A stretch of DNA of 64,000 nt from Prochlorococcus sp. AG-355-N16 (GCA_003278545.1 QCEF01000001.1:372001-436000); one strand, 5' to 3'. Numbered from the stretch's first letter, positions 1 through 10,748 are shown. Made by a program: numbers and translations. Notes: generated by a model from the letters alone, not told the origin.

Positions 1-1099
1 CTTTACATAAAAGAGTGTTATTTTTCCTGTTCTGCAAACTTATTCTTGCCCACTTTTCGTCCAGAAATCTAAATGAATTGCATTCTCTTAGCAAGATTCC
101 TTTATTTTCTAAGTATTTTATATTTGATGACAAGGATGTTTTACTTTCTATTAAAAAAAAGTTGGTTGAAGAGTTATGAACTTTAAGGTTCTCAATTTTT
201 GATAATTTTTCAAATACTCTCTTTTTTTCAATATTTATCCAGCTGTGAATCTGTTTTGTCCACTGTTCATAGAATTTCTTATTACTTAGTAGATCAATTC
301 CGGCTTTAATAGCAAATGAATTTAAAGGCCAAGGATCTCTATTTATTTCCCATTGTTTAAGTTTTTTCGATGAGCCAATAACGTAACCTAATCTAAGACC
401 AGGAATATTGAAGATTTTGGTCAAGCTTCTCAGGACTAATAAATTATCAAATCTTTGGGTTAATGGTATTAAAGATTCTTTGTCTCCGTTTGGTGTTATC
501 GATAAGAAAGCTTCATCACAGATAACTAATTTATATTTTTTCACAACTTCCTCCAATGAATTTTTATTCCATAATTGGCCGGTAGGGTTATGTGGATTTG
601 TTATCCAAATAACATCACCTTTTGGATGAAGCGGAAATGATTGAGGAAAAATATTATTCCAGTTTTTTGGTAATTCGCAATGTATAAAATTGCTATTCCA
701 ACAATTTAAAGATCTTTCATAATCAACAAATGATGGAGAAGGAATGCAACTTATTCCAAATTTGGATGCTTCATAACCTGCCCAAGTTATTAGTTCAGAA
801 GCTCCATTTCCAGGCAATATATTGTCTGGATTTATTCCATGAAATTTACCTATTATTTCTTTCAGATCACTCAAGTTTCTATCTGGGTAATATCTAAATC
901 CAAGATTCTTAATTTCCGAATTTAATGAATCTATTACTATTTGAGGTGGATCAAAGGGTACTAACGAGGCACTTGCGTCAATGATTTCAGAGGGTAATAA
1001 ATTTAATTTTTTTGCATTTGCGAATACATTTCCTCCATGCTTTAAGTTTGATATTTGCATGGCTAATGTTGAGTAATCATTAATTTCCGATTTATTCAT
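1..1099 (-). CDS. CobD-like threonine-phosphate decarboxylase / class I-II aminotransferase (partial)
   Basis: PLP-dependent fold-type I enzyme. The frame reads from the ATG at 1099 to the window edge without a stop, so the 3' end is missing. The translation shows the substrate-site segment PGNGASELI, the ITNPHNPTG motif, the CDEAF aspartate that contacts PLP, and the Schiff-base lysine in RSLTKIF followed by PGLRLGY. This combination fits the CobD/HisC branch. CobD makes the aminopropanol-phosphate arm of (pseudo)cobalamin, which Prochlorococcus synthesises de novo, and the cobO-like gene at 46.3 kb fits the same pathway. A histidinol-phosphate aminotransferase is the main alternative. It lies 17 bp downstream of pyrD on the same strand and is probably the tail of that transcript. 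Confidence 0.75.
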   Translation of the reverse strand, partial: MNKSEINDYSTLAMQISNLKHGGNVFANAKKLNLLPSEIIDASASLVPFDPPQIVIDSLNSEIKNLGFRYYPDRNLSDLKEIIGKFHGINPDNILPGNGASELITWAGYEASKFGISCIPSPSFVDYERSLNCWNSNFIHCELPKNWNNIFPQSFPLHPKGDVIWITNPHNPTGQLWNKNSLEEVVKKYKLVICDEAFLSITPNGDKESLIPLTQRFDNLLVLRSLTKIFNIPGLRLGYVIGSSKKLKQWEINRDPWPLNSFAIKAGIDLLSNKKFYEQWTKQIHSWINIEKKRVFEKLSKIENLKVHNSSTNFFLIESKTSLSSNIKYLENKGILLRECNSFRFLDEKWARISLQNRKNNTLLCK

Positions 1100-1116
1100 T
1101 ATTCATTTTCTAATTT

Positions 1117-2286
1117 TTATTTTACCCATCTTAAATCTGATCCAATGGCCTCTTTTATATTGGACAATTGATGGATATTGAGTTGCTTTAAAATCCCTTC
1201 AAGTATGCTGGGAACTAATTGTGGTCCTTTATATATCCATCCCGTATAAAGTTGAATTAATGATGCTCCAGAACAAATTCTTTCCCAAGCCGACTCAGGA
1301 CTATCGATTCCACCAACGCCAATTAAGATAATCTTTTTATCAATATTGTGAATATGTTGTATTATTTGATTTGCTTTTTTTTGTAGAGGCTTTCCACTTA
1401 ATCCTCCATTTTCTTCAGAAAGTAATAATCCTGTTTGCCTGATCTTCCTATTTTCAAGACCTAATCTATCTATGCTGGTGTTAGTAGCAATTATCCCATC
1501 GATATTTTCCTCGGTTATTAACTGGCAAATATCTTCAATATCTTTAAGGCTTAAATCTGGCGCAATTTTTACAAATAATGGTGGACAATTAGGTAAGTTT
1601 TTAATTTCCCTAAGAAGTTCTTTTAGAAGTATTGGGTCTTGCAACTTTCTTAGTCCTTCAGTATTTGGAGAACTTACGTTTATTGCTGCGTAATCACAAT
1701 ATGGAATTAATAATTTTAGAGAAGTTAAATAATCATCTTTTGCTTGAGATAAGCTTGTGATTTTAGACTTGCCGAAATTTATCCCTAAACAAATATTCTC
1801 CCTGTTTTTTTTGAACTCAATCCCCTGGTCAAGAAAATTTTTAACCAGATTTTCTGCACCATTATTATTGAAACCCATCCTATTTAATGCTGCTTCTTCT
1901 TCAGCTAATCTAAATAACCTTGGTTTTGGATTGCCATTTTGAGCAAATTTAGTTACTGTACCAAGTTCTGCAAATCCAAAACCAAAATCTTTCCATATAT
2001 TTGCAGCACTTCCATTTTTGTCAAAACCTGCAGCTAAACCAATTGGATTACAAAAATTTATTCCACATATATTCTGACTTAACCTTTTATCAATTACGGA
2101 AAATTCTTCATTTAGATTTTTTAGGATTGATGATACTAAAGGCCAATTATATTTTCTTGAACTAAATGATAGAAGGCTAAGAGATAAATTAGTTAAATAT
2201 TCTGCATCTATTCCAGAATCATTTTTTAGTATAGGGGTTATCAAGTTTTTATAAAGATTTTTAAATACCCCCTTCTGTTCATTCAT
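1117..2286 (-). CDS. pyrD: Dihydroorotate dehydrogenase, quinone type (class 2)
   Basis: Membrane-associated flavoenzyme that oxidises dihydroorotate to orotate in pyrimidine synthesis, passing electrons to quinone. Visible family signatures are NPIGLAAGFDKNG near the N-terminus, the AINVSSPNT block with the catalytic serine region, FVKIAPD, TNTS, and the FMN phosphate-binding end IGVGGI followed by GASLIQLYT. The frame is open further up to an ATG at 2319, but that start would overlap rnhA. The ATG at 2286 gives 389 residues and a 5-bp gap after the rnhA stop, so I prefer it. The N-terminal helix before the barrel is what places it in class 2. pyrB is about 33 kb away. Confidence 0.95.
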   Translation of the reverse strand: MNEQKGVFKNLYKNLITPILKNDSGIDAEYLTNLSLSLLSFSSRKYNWPLVSSILKNLNEEFSVIDKRLSQNICGINFCNPIGLAAGFDKNGSAANIWKDFGFGFAELGTVTKFAQNGNPKPRLFRLAEEEAALNRMGFNNNGAENLVKNFLDQGIEFKKNRENICLGINFGKSKITSLSQAKDDYLTSLKLLIPYCDYAAINVSSPNTEGLRKLQDPILLKELLREIKNLPNCPPLFVKIAPDLSLKDIEDICQLITEENIDGIIATNTSIDRLGLENRKIRQTGLLLSEENGGLSGKPLQKKANQIIQHIHNIDKKIILIGVGGIDSPESAWERICSGASLIQLYTGWIYKGPQLVPSILEGILKQLNIHQLSNIKEAIGSDLRWVK

Positions 2287-2291
2287 AAAAA

Positions 2292-3011
2292 TTAGGATTC
2301 TTTTTTTTCTATTATCCAATATTTTTTATCTTTAGGAATCAATCTCCAATTACGCCATTCAAAAAGTAAATATTGTTCTATCTTTATGTGGTTTTCTTCA
2401 CCTAATAAATTACTTAGTTCTTGTGAATTTAACAAGTACTTTTTGTCAGCAAATTTTTGAATTAATTCATTTCTTGATAATAATTCCTGAATTTCTGAAG
2501 GTGCATTTTTTTCAAAAAAATCTACTGAAGATTCAGACTCTTTTAAGTTACTCTTTAGAGATATACCTTTGCTATAGTTGGTCGCGATTTTATCTACCCT
2601 ATCGTTTTGTTTGTCGCCGCTATGGCCTTTAACATATTCCATTACAAGACCATTAATTCTTAATTGATCAATTTTTTGCCATAAATCAAGATTTTGAACT
2701 GATTTTCCTGAGCTTGTTTTCCATCCATTTCTCTTCCAATTAATAATCCATTTTGTATACCCTTCTATTACATACTTACTATCAGTTCTTAATTTAAAGT
2801 TTTCTTTTAATTTATAGGTTTTTAATTTCTCAAGTGTTTTTATAGCAGCAGTGAGTTCCATTCTATTATTAGTAGTATTTTGCTCGGAACCACCTATTTC
2901 TAATTCACTTTTGTCATCAAAAATTATTAGACCACCCCAACCACCTGGACCTGGATTACCACTGCAGGCTCCATCTGTTGCAGCTTCAATTGCAATACTA
3001 TCAATATTCAT
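2292..3011 (-). CDS. rnhA: Ribonuclease HI with a C-terminal extension
   Basis: Cleaves the RNA strand of RNA:DNA hybrids. The four acidic catalytic residues sit in TDGACSGNPGPGG, the RMELTA helix, TDSKYV, and the aspartate after VKGHSGDKQN. The catalytic domain ends near residue 155. The protein continues to 239 residues with a lysine- and glutamate-rich linker and a predicted small helical module ending in two tryptophan-rich strands (EWRNWRLI, KYWII). The E. coli enzyme is about 155 residues, so the extension is real added sequence and not a start-choice effect. It lies between rplL and pyrD on the same strand with short gaps. Confidence 0.93.
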   Translation of the reverse strand: MNIDSIAIEAATDGACSGNPGPGGWGGLIIFDDKSELEIGGSEQNTTNNRMELTAAIKTLEKLKTYKLKENFKLRTDSKYVIEGYTKWIINWKRNGWKTSSGKSVQNLDLWQKIDQLRINGLVMEYVKGHSGDKQNDRVDKIATNYSKGISLKSNLKESESSVDFFEKNAPSEIQELLSRNELIQKFADKKYLLNSQELSNLLGEENHIKIEQYLLFEWRNWRLIPKDKKYWIIEKKES

Positions 3012-3058
3012 AATTTTTGAAGCCGATATAAAGTCTATCGGCTTGAAAAAATATTCTC

Positions 3059-3454
3059 TTACTTAAGTGTAACTTTACCGCCAGCTTCTTCAATCTCTTT
3101 CTTTAAAGATTCAGCATCTGCTTTAGCAATTCCTTCTTTTACTGTTTTTGGTGCAGATTCAACAAGTGCTTTTGCATCGCCAAGACCTAGACCAGTTGCA
3201 TTTCTAACAACTTTAAGTACTTTGATTTTTGCAGTTGCATCAAAGCTTTCGAGAACTACATCAAATTCAGTTTTTTCTTCAGCAGCGCCACCATCTGCGT
3301 CACCGCCAGCTGCTCCTGGAGCTGCCATTACTACACCTGCAGAAGCTGCAGCAGATACACCAAAAGCCTCTTCAATTTGCTTTACAAGCTCTGATGCTTC
3401 TAAAAGTGATAGAGATTTTAATGATTCAAGAATTTCTTCAGTTTTTGCGGACAT
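3059..3454 (-). CDS. rplL: Ribosomal protein bL12 (L7/L12)
   Basis: Stalk protein of the large ribosomal subunit that recruits translation GTPases. The N-terminal dimerisation helices are followed by an Ala/Gly-rich hinge (around residues 35-58) and a C-terminal domain containing [10 protein letters not shown] and [12 protein letters not shown]. At 131 residues it is the usual length. It follows rplJ by 28 bp and shares its L10-leader control. The alanine-rich hinge is more GC-rich than its surroundings and creates long open frames on the opposite strand that are not genes. Confidence 0.98.
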   Translation of the reverse strand: MSAKTEEILESLKSLSLLEASELVKQIEEAFGVSAAASAGVVMAAPGAAGGDADGGAAEEKTEFDVVLESFDATAKIKVLKVVRNATGLGLGDAKALVESAPKTVKEGIAKADAESLKKEIEEAGGKVTLK

Positions 3455-3482
3455 TTTCTTAAAAGTTAATTAGGTTTTGAAT

Positions 3483-4010
3483 TTAGGATTCTGATTTTTC
3501 AGAATGTTGTTTAAGTGATCTAGCAAGTCCAGAAGGTACTTCATTAATAGAGATCGCAATTTTTGTTGCAACGCCATTAAGAGCGCCAGCAATTTTTGCC
3601 ATCAATACTTCTTTAGATGGAAGACTTGCAATTTCTTTTATTTCAGAATCGCTTAGAAGTCTGCCTTCAAATAAAGCTCCTTTGGTTTCGGATTTTTTGG
3701 TGTCTTTTTGAAAAGATTGGATAGCTTTTACAGCACCACCAACATCTTCTTTGATTAAGACAAAAGCATTTGTTCCGGTCAGTAAAGATTCAAGATCGTT
3801 CCAATTACTATCTCCATCAATAGCTTTACGCATTAATGAATTTTTAGTAACTTTGCAAATGCCATTAGTTGTTTGCAATCTAGATCGCAAATCTGACATT
3901 TCTTTGATAGTTAAACCTTTATAGTCAAGAACTACAGCCATTTCCGAGTCGTTTAATAGAGATTTAATCTCAGTAACGATTTGTTGCTTATTCTCTAGTG
4001 TTCGGCCCAT
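3483..4010 (-). CDS. rplJ: Ribosomal protein uL10
   Basis: Anchors the L7/L12 dimers on 23S rRNA and, in many bacteria, represses its own mRNA through a leader RNA. The protein has the N-terminal [12 protein letters not shown] start, the LDYKGLT motif and KNSLMRKA in the RNA-binding domain, and a C-terminal helix that binds L12. The ATG at 4010 lies 6 bases after the long-range stem of the leader described at 4011-4200. First gene of the rplJ-rplL pair. Confidence 0.97.
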   Translation of the reverse strand: MGRTLENKQQIVTEIKSLLNDSEMAVVLDYKGLTIKEMSDLRSRLQTTNGICKVTKNSLMRKAIDGDSNWNDLESLLTGTNAFVLIKEDVGGAVKAIQSFQKDTKKSETKGALFEGRLLSDSEIKEIASLPSKEVLMAKIAGALNGVATKIAISINEVPSGLARSLKQHSEKSES

Positions 4011-4200
4011 TGATGTTTTTTGGATCGTAATTTAGGAAGAGCAGGAAATGCGGCAAAGTCCTTTTAAAGAGGCCGCTTTTATTAGATCCAAAAAGAAATA
4101 ATTTAAGACGAGTCCTCGGTAGGAATTAAAAATTTAGAATAACTAAATCAACCTACTTTCTTTGGCCGTATTATTGCAATTAAAATTATACTACAAAGCG
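4011..4200 (-). promoter_or_regulatory. L10 (rplJL) leader RNA with its promoter
   Basis: The 190-base gap between rplA and rplJ. On the minus strand a TATAAT -10 box lies at 4190-4185, just after the rplA stop. The leader then has a GTAGG/CCTAC stem (4156-4152 with 4123-4119). A perfect 10-bp long-range stem follows (4094-4085 with 4026-4017), enclosing a GCGGC/GCCGC hairpin (4076-4072 with 4054-4050). The long stem ends 6 bases before the rplJ start. Position and shape fit the known L10 leader class, where L10-L12 binding represses translation. The fold is my reading by eye. Confidence 0.75.
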
Positions 4201-4908
4201 TTAACCTTCAGGTTGGTAATCTTGTACAGCATTTATGTCTACTTGAACCGAAGGCCCCATTGTTGAAGTTACATAAAAAGTTTTCCAATATTTTCCCTTA
4301 GCTCCACTTGGTTTATTTTTATCAATTGATTCTTGTAAGGTTTTTAAGTTGTCAAATAGAGCCTCTTTTGTGAAACTTGCTTTTCCAAAGCGGACATGAA
4401 CGATTCCAGCTTTATCTGCTCTAAATTCGAGCTTACCGGCTTTGAATTCTTTTATTGCATTAGCAATGTCATTAGTTACTGTCCCTGCTTTAGGATTAGG
4501 CATTAAACCTCTAGGTCCTAAAACTCTTCCTAATTTTGCAACCTTTGGCATCATATCTGGAGTTGCAATAAGAAGATCAAACTCCATATTCCCCTTGTTG
4601 ATGCTTTCCACAAGATCTTCTTCGCCAAATAAATCTGCACCAGCAGCCTTAGCTTTTGATACATTCTCACCGCTCGCAATTACTGCAATTTTGATGCTTT
4701 GGCCAGTACCATGTGGTAATGCAACAGTGGTCCTTAATTGTTGATCAGTATATTTTGGATCAATACCTAAACGTATATGTGCTTCAATAGTTTCATCAAA
4801 TTTTGCATTCGCATTTTCCTTGATAATACTAAGAGCTTCAAGTGGTGCGTAAATGCGATCTTCTATCTTAGTTGATAGAGCCGCCATTCTTTTGGAAAGT
4901 TTTTTCAT
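4201..4908 (-). CDS. rplA: Ribosomal protein uL1
   Basis: Binds 23S rRNA at the E-site stalk. The 235-residue length is typical. The translation contains the L1 signature around [11 protein letters not shown] and the preceding LGRVLGPRG, plus the C-terminal [11 protein letters not shown]. It follows rplK by 66 bp and belongs to the rplK-rplA pair common in bacteria. The promoter for rplJL begins directly after its stop codon. Confidence 0.98.
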   Translation of the reverse strand: MKKLSKRMAALSTKIEDRIYAPLEALSIIKENANAKFDETIEAHIRLGIDPKYTDQQLRTTVALPHGTGQSIKIAVIASGENVSKAKAAGADLFGEEDLVESINKGNMEFDLLIATPDMMPKVAKLGRVLGPRGLMPNPKAGTVTNDIANAIKEFKAGKLEFRADKAGIVHVRFGKASFTKEALFDNLKTLQESIDKNKPSGAKGKYWKTFYVTSTMGPSVQVDINAVQDYQPEG

Positions 4909-4974
4909 AATAATATTGGGTGCAAACGGTTATTAACTAACCTCCCCTAAATAAAGAGAAATTTTGTAATGAAC

Positions 4975-5400
4975 TCAATCAGTGATAGAGACGCCCATAT
5001 TACGAGCAGTACCCTCAATTACTTTCATTGCTGATTCAACACTAGAACAGTTTAGATCAGGAAGCTTAGTTTTGGCTATTTCTTCTAATTGAGCTTTACT
5101 TATATTTCCAACAGAGCCTTTTGCAGATTCACCTGATCCTTTTTCTATACCAGCTGCTTTTGTTATTAAGACGGAAGCAGGAGGTGTTTTTGTGATAAAA
5201 GTAAAGCTTCTATCTTCAAAAACAGAAATCTCGACTGGAATTACAAAACCTGCTTTATCTTGTGTCCTTGCGTTGTATTCTTTGCAAAATGCCATGATAT
5301 TGACACCATGTTGTCCTAAAGCTGGCCCTACAGGAGGAGCAGGATTTGCTTTGCCTGCTTGAAGAGCAAGCTTGATAACTGCAACAATTTTTTTTGCCAT
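4975..5400 (-). CDS. rplK: Ribosomal protein uL11
   Basis: Component of the GTPase-associated centre of the 50S subunit. The 141-residue protein starts [10 protein letters not shown] and has the conserved [17 protein letters not shown] segment, then [11 protein letters not shown], and the C-terminal rRNA-binding domain with GTARNMGV. It sits 67 bp downstream of nusG, which is the usual bacterial order secE-nusG-rplK-rplA. Confidence 0.98.
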   Translation of the reverse strand: MAKKIVAVIKLALQAGKANPAPPVGPALGQHGVNIMAFCKEYNARTQDKAGFVIPVEISVFEDRSFTFITKTPPASVLITKAAGIEKGSGESAKGSVGNISKAQLEEIAKTKLPDLNCSSVESAMKVIEGTARNMGVSITD

Positions 5401-5467
5401 TAGATTAGAGAATTTAAGCTGAAGTAGAAAATCATAATTTTACTCGATAAACCAAATTAATTAGAAA

Positions 5468-6079
5468 TTAATTTTGTTTATTGATTTGGGAGAATTCTAA
5501 TTCTACAGGAGTCTCGCGCCCAAATATTGAAAGTAATGCTTTTAATTTATTTCTTTCTCCGGAAACTTCTATAACTTCTCCCTGGAAATCCTTGAATGGA
5601 CCACTAGTTACAATGATTCTGTCTTTTTCTTCAATATCTAATTTGATTACAGCTTTTTTCTCTGATGCGCGCTTAAAGATTCTATTAACTTCTTGTCTTG
5701 ATAATGGTCGAGGTTTGATATGACCTCGCGATCTTCCGCTTCCTCTACCGTCTTCAGCACCGACAAAGTTTATTACATTGGGAGTACTTTTAACAGCCAT
5801 CATTGTATCTTCATCCAGAATCATTCTTACGAGGACATAACCTGGGAAAACTTTTTCTTCAGTAGTTTGTCTGCTTCCATCTTTTTTTAATTTAATTCCT
5901 GGAGTTTGGGGAATTTCAATTTCAATGATTCTATTATTAACACCTAAAGTTACTGATCTCTGCTCAAGAGTCGCTTTTACTTTTTTTTCACAACTTGATG
6001 CTACTTGAACTGCATACCATCTTGCGATGCTTGTATTTGCTTGTGAAGAAGCAAGGTTTGTAGTTAATTCATTACTCAT
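5468..6079 (-). CDS. nusG: Transcription elongation and termination factor NusG
   Basis: Binds the RNA polymerase clamp to support processivity and links it to Rho or ribosomes. The N-terminal NGN domain includes RWYAVQV and the FPGYVLVRM strand. The C-terminal KOW domain includes VTSGPFKDFQGEV. At 203 residues it is slightly longer than E. coli NusG, with about 20 unstructured residues before the NGN domain. It lies between secE and rplK on the same strand. Confidence 0.97.
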   Translation of the reverse strand: MSNELTTNLASSQANTSIARWYAVQVASSCEKKVKATLEQRSVTLGVNNRIIEIEIPQTPGIKLKKDGSRQTTEEKVFPGYVLVRMILDEDTMMAVKSTPNVINFVGAEDGRGSGRSRGHIKPRPLSRQEVNRIFKRASEKKAVIKLDIEEKDRIIVTSGPFKDFQGEVIEVSGERNKLKALLSIFGRETPVELEFSQINKQN

Positions 6080-6130
6080 TTTTCTTGAAGCTTAATTAAG
6101 ATCTTTATTAATGGATATTCGGGAGATAAT

Positions 6131-6373
6131 TCAACCAAAAATTTGCGAGGCTGCCCATCCATAGAATCTGCTAACAGAAGCAATGGCTGCAGCAGAAAAC
6201 GATACCATAATTATAACTGCTACTGATTCGCTAAAAAGTTGTTGTTTGTTAGGCCACACGACAAGTTTAAGCTCATCGTAGGTAGATCTAAAAAAATTAT
6301 TCTTTTTTTTAGGCTCTTCAACTTCAGGAGAATCTTTTTTAAGAGGTTCTTTATTAGTAGTAGGACTTGTCAC
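6131..6373 (-). CDS. secE: Preprotein translocase subunit SecE
   Basis: Single-span subunit of the SecYEG channel. The 80-residue protein has a charged cytosolic N-terminus rich in lysine and glutamate, the conserved amphipathic segment with ELKLVVWPN, and one hydrophobic helix (about residues 50-72). The short one-helix form is typical of cyanobacteria and most bacteria outside the enterics. It is the first gene of the secE-nusG-rplK-rplA run. clpB lies 60 bp upstream on the same strand. Confidence 0.95.
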   Translation of the reverse strand: MTSPTTNKEPLKKDSPEVEEPKKKNNFFRSTYDELKLVVWPNKQQLFSESVAVIIMVSFSAAAIASVSRFYGWAASQIFG

Positions 6374-6433
6374 AAATTTTGTTTTAAATTAAGCTTTACG
6401 CTTTAATTCTATTTTAGCTTATTGATTTACTCC

Positions 6434-9190
6434 TCAGCTAGGTTTGAAAACGATCTCATCTTTTTTAGCGGGGTTAAGTTTAATTGTTATATTTTTTTTG
6501 TTTTTGAAGTTTTCCTCTAAAAGTTTTGCAGCCAAAGGATTTTCTATTTGTCTTCTAAGTTCCCTGCTAAGTGGCCTAGCACCATATTCAGGTTCGTAAG
6601 AATCATTTGCAATTTTATTAATAACTTTTTTGTCTATAGCAATATTTATTTTCTGTTCAAGTAGCAGGTTTTTTAAATCTTCTGTTTGTAAGATTATTAT
6701 TTTTTGAAGTTCATTAATAGATAATGGATTAAACTTTACTACTTCGTCAATTCTATTTAAAAATTCAGGTCTAAAAATTGAAGACAATGTATTACTAATG
6801 GAATCATCTAAGGTTTGCTGGTCTTTTTCTAACTTTCCCTCACTTTTAGAAATCTTTTGTGCATACTCCAGTATAGATTTACCAGCTAGGTTGCTTGTCA
6901 TTATGATTACTGTATTTTTGAAGTCTACTGTCCTTCCTTGAGAGTCCGTTAATCTTCCTTCATCTAAGACTTGTAGAAGGATATTAAAAACTTCTGAATT
7001 TGCTTTTTCTATCTCATCAAGAAGTATTACTGAATAGGGTTTACGTCTTATAGCTTCAGTTAATTGACCTCCTTCTTCATAACCAACATAACCTGGAGGA
7101 GCGCCCAAAAGTCTTGCTACGGCATTTTTCTCCATATATTCACTCATGTCTAATCTTAAAAGTGCGTCTTCTTCATCAAATAAAGCTGTTGCAAGAGATT
7201 TTGCTAATTCTGTTTTGCCAACACCTGTAGGACCCATAAATAAAAAAGATCCGATAGGTCTTTTAGGACTTTTCATGCCAACGCGAGCTCTTCTAATTGC
7301 AGCAGAAACAGCTTCTATAGCTTTTTCTTGTCCAATAACTTTTTCACTTAGTTCTGTTTCTAGATTGACTAATTTCTTACGTTCATTTGAAACTACTTTA
7401 GAAATTGGAATACCTGTAATTTTTGAGACAACATCAGCAATATCATCAGGTTCAACTTGATATTTAAAAGGGAAATTTCTATTTTTCTTAATTTTATTAA
7501 AGTTTTCTTCAACTTTTTGTATTTCATTCTCTATTTCATTTAACTCTTCTTCAAGCTTTTCTAAATAATCCAGATCATTTTCAATTTCGCGATTTGATTT
7601 ATCTTTAATTTGTTTAGTTATCTTATCTTCTTCTTTCATTAAAATAGATAATTGCTCCATTTCTTCTCTCAAATTGTTCCAATTGTCCAAAAGAATGTTC
7701 AATTTTGCCTCTGATTGTTGCCTCATATTCAACAGTTTTTCTTGAGCTTCGATATTTTCTCCTTGCAAATTATTCAATTTTTCATCGATAGTATTAAGTT
7801 TGTTTTCTTGTTGGAGAATGATTTGAGGCATATTATTAGACTCGATTTTCAACTGTGCAGCTGCTTCATCAATTAAATCTATTGCACTATCAGGGAGACA
7901 TTTATCGCTAATGTATCTATTGGCCAATTTTGCGGAATAGTTTACAGCCTCTTCAGAAATTTTTATGCCATGATGTGATTCATATTTCTTTTTGATCCCT
8001 TGTAGTATTTTTGCGCTTAATTCTACTGAAGGTTCATTAACAGCTATCTTTTGAAAGCAATTATTTAATGCCTGATCTTTTTCAATAGTTTCACGAAATT
8101 TCTCAGGGGTTGTTGTACCGATACATCTAAGTTCTCCTTCAGCTAGTAAAGGTTTTAAGATATTACTTATATCGGTAGAAGATCTGTCAGAACTTAATAT
8201 TGAGTGTATTTCATCAATAAATAGAATCATTCCTTGATTTGGATTATTTAGTTCCTTCATTATTAAGCTTAGTCTTTCCTCTAGTTGACCTCTAAATTTG
8301 GTCCCAGAAACTAATGCACCTAAGTCAAGTGAAATAATTGTCAAGTCCTTTAAAGTATCAGGAACTTTTTTGTCTACAATTAATTGAGCAAGTAATTTTG
8401 CAATTGAGGTTTTACCAACTCCAGGATTACCAATAAGTATAGGGTTATTTTTGTTTCTTCTGCAGAGTACCCTCATTAAATTATTGATCTCATTTTCTCT
8501 TCCTAAAACGGGATCCAGAAAGCCTTTTTTAGCTGATTCTGTTAAATCTTTTCCATAAATTGAAAGAGCATTTTCATCTTTTCCAACTTGTTTTTTGGTT
8601 TCAATTTGAAGTTCACTTTTCGGTAATGGAACGATAGCTTTTTTTAATTTTTCTTCTTTAACTAAAGTTTCTTTGTCTGATTCAAAATTAGATTGATTAT
8701 TTATTTCAATTACATTCCCATAATTAAAAGAATCTTTTGATTTATTAATATTTGGGTAAAACTTTAATTCTTCCTCTAATTTTTCTATTGAAAGGTTTCC
8801 TTCTTCAAAAACATAATTTCCAATTCTTAAATCTCTTCCAAGAGCAATTAGTAAATGAGGGATTTCTATTAATCTCGATCCCCATTGAGTTTTAATCTGA
8901 TTCGCGTTATCTAATAAAATTTCTAAATCTTCTCCGATAGTAAAAATATCTGAATCATTTGTTGGTGTCTCTTCTAAAAAATCTTCTGTTATGTCTAAAA
9001 CTGTATCTTGGTCGATTGATAATTTTTCAATGAAAGCAAAGAATTCACTGGATGAGAACAATGTATGAATTATGTGTTCAATATTAAATTCGCTATGATC
9101 CCATTTTTTTGCAGTTTCTTCCCCTAATAAAAGGAGGTTCCAACTGATATCGCTAAATAGTTCAGGACTGGATGTAAGGGTTTCTCTCAT
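6434..9190 (-). CDS. clpB: ClpB-type Hsp100 disaggregase (second, divergent copy type)
   Basis: Two-ring AAA+ unfoldase. Walker A motifs are GNPGVGKTS (about 253-261) and GPTGVGKTE (about 653-661), with Walker B LFIDEIHS and ILLDEIEKA. Between the rings is a coiled-coil middle domain at about 455-570, diagnostic of ClpB as opposed to ClpA/ClpC. I see no ClpP-docking IGF loop, so I infer disaggregation rather than proteolysis. The first-ring pore loop reads KFRG where canonical ClpB has KYRG. The N-domain is weakly conserved and followed by a charged linker. Its place beside enolase suggests the accessory ClpB2 of marine picocyanobacteria. Confidence 0.88.
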   Translation of the reverse strand: MRETLTSSPELFSDISWNLLLLGEETAKKWDHSEFNIEHIIHTLFSSSEFFAFIEKLSIDQDTVLDITEDFLEETPTNDSDIFTIGEDLEILLDNANQIKTQWGSRLIEIPHLLIALGRDLRIGNYVFEEGNLSIEKLEEELKFYPNINKSKDSFNYGNVIEINNQSNFESDKETLVKEEKLKKAIVPLPKSELQIETKKQVGKDENALSIYGKDLTESAKKGFLDPVLGRENEINNLMRVLCRRNKNNPILIGNPGVGKTSIAKLLAQLIVDKKVPDTLKDLTIISLDLGALVSGTKFRGQLEERLSLIMKELNNPNQGMILFIDEIHSILSSDRSSTDISNILKPLLAEGELRCIGTTTPEKFRETIEKDQALNNCFQKIAVNEPSVELSAKILQGIKKKYESHHGIKISEEAVNYSAKLANRYISDKCLPDSAIDLIDEAAAQLKIESNNMPQIILQQENKLNTIDEKLNNLQGENIEAQEKLLNMRQQSEAKLNILLDNWNNLREEMEQLSILMKEEDKITKQIKDKSNREIENDLDYLEKLEEELNEIENEIQKVEENFNKIKKNRNFPFKYQVEPDDIADVVSKITGIPISKVVSNERKKLVNLETELSEKVIGQEKAIEAVSAAIRRARVGMKSPKRPIGSFLFMGPTGVGKTELAKSLATALFDEEDALLRLDMSEYMEKNAVARLLGAPPGYVGYEEGGQLTEAIRRKPYSVILLDEIEKANSEVFNILLQVLDEGRLTDSQGRTVDFKNTVIIMTSNLAGKSILEYAQKISKSEGKLEKDQQTLDDSISNTLSSIFRPEFLNRIDEVVKFNPLSINELQKIIILQTEDLKNLLLEQKINIAIDKKVINKIANDSYEPEYGARPLSRELRRQIENPLAAKLLEENFKNKKNITIKLNPAKKDEIVFKPS

Positions 9191-9275
9191 AAACTATAAA
9201 ACTACAGTTGATTATTAATTAATATTCTAAATAGGATCTGCATTAATAATCATCCAATAATTTTCAAATTGTAAG

Positions 9276-9350
9276 ATGAATTTCAAAAATATTTTTATTA
9301 GAGGTGTTGCGGGGACTTCGGAATTAATAAAAGTGTTAACTAATATCTAA
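9276..9350 (+). CDS. Possible 24-residue ORF in the eno upstream region
   Basis: A short ATG frame encoding 24 residues with a basic, hydrophobic N-terminus. It overlaps the only relatively G-rich patch (about 9302-9320) in an otherwise A+T-only intergenic stretch. No clear ribosome-binding site precedes it. The patch may instead belong to a structured RNA (see the inverted repeat at 9340-9403). I do not recognise it and give it low weight. Confidence 0.15.
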   Translation: MNFKNIFIRGVAGTSELIKVLTNI

Positions 9351-9403
9351 ACTGTTATGAAATAAAAAATTATAATTTTTAACATATATATTTCAGATAT
9401 TAG
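9340..9403 (+). repeat. 9-bp inverted repeat in the eno leader
   Basis: CTAATATCT at 9340-9348 is the exact reverse complement of AGATATTAG at 9395-9403, separated by 46 A+T-rich bases. It lies 48 bp before the eno start and could form a leader stem or a protein-binding site. In sequence this A+T-rich, a 9-bp match can occur by chance. Confidence 0.3.
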
Positions 9404-9447
9404 CCAAATAGTTCAGCTATTAATAGGATTTAAATAGTAATAATTAA

Positions 9448-10743
<1,296 letters not shown>

Positions 10744-10748
10744 TTTTA

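Noticed and set aside
3222-3473. Two overlapping plus-strand frames opposite rplL
   Set aside because: They are reverse images of the Ala/Gly hinge codons of L7/L12.
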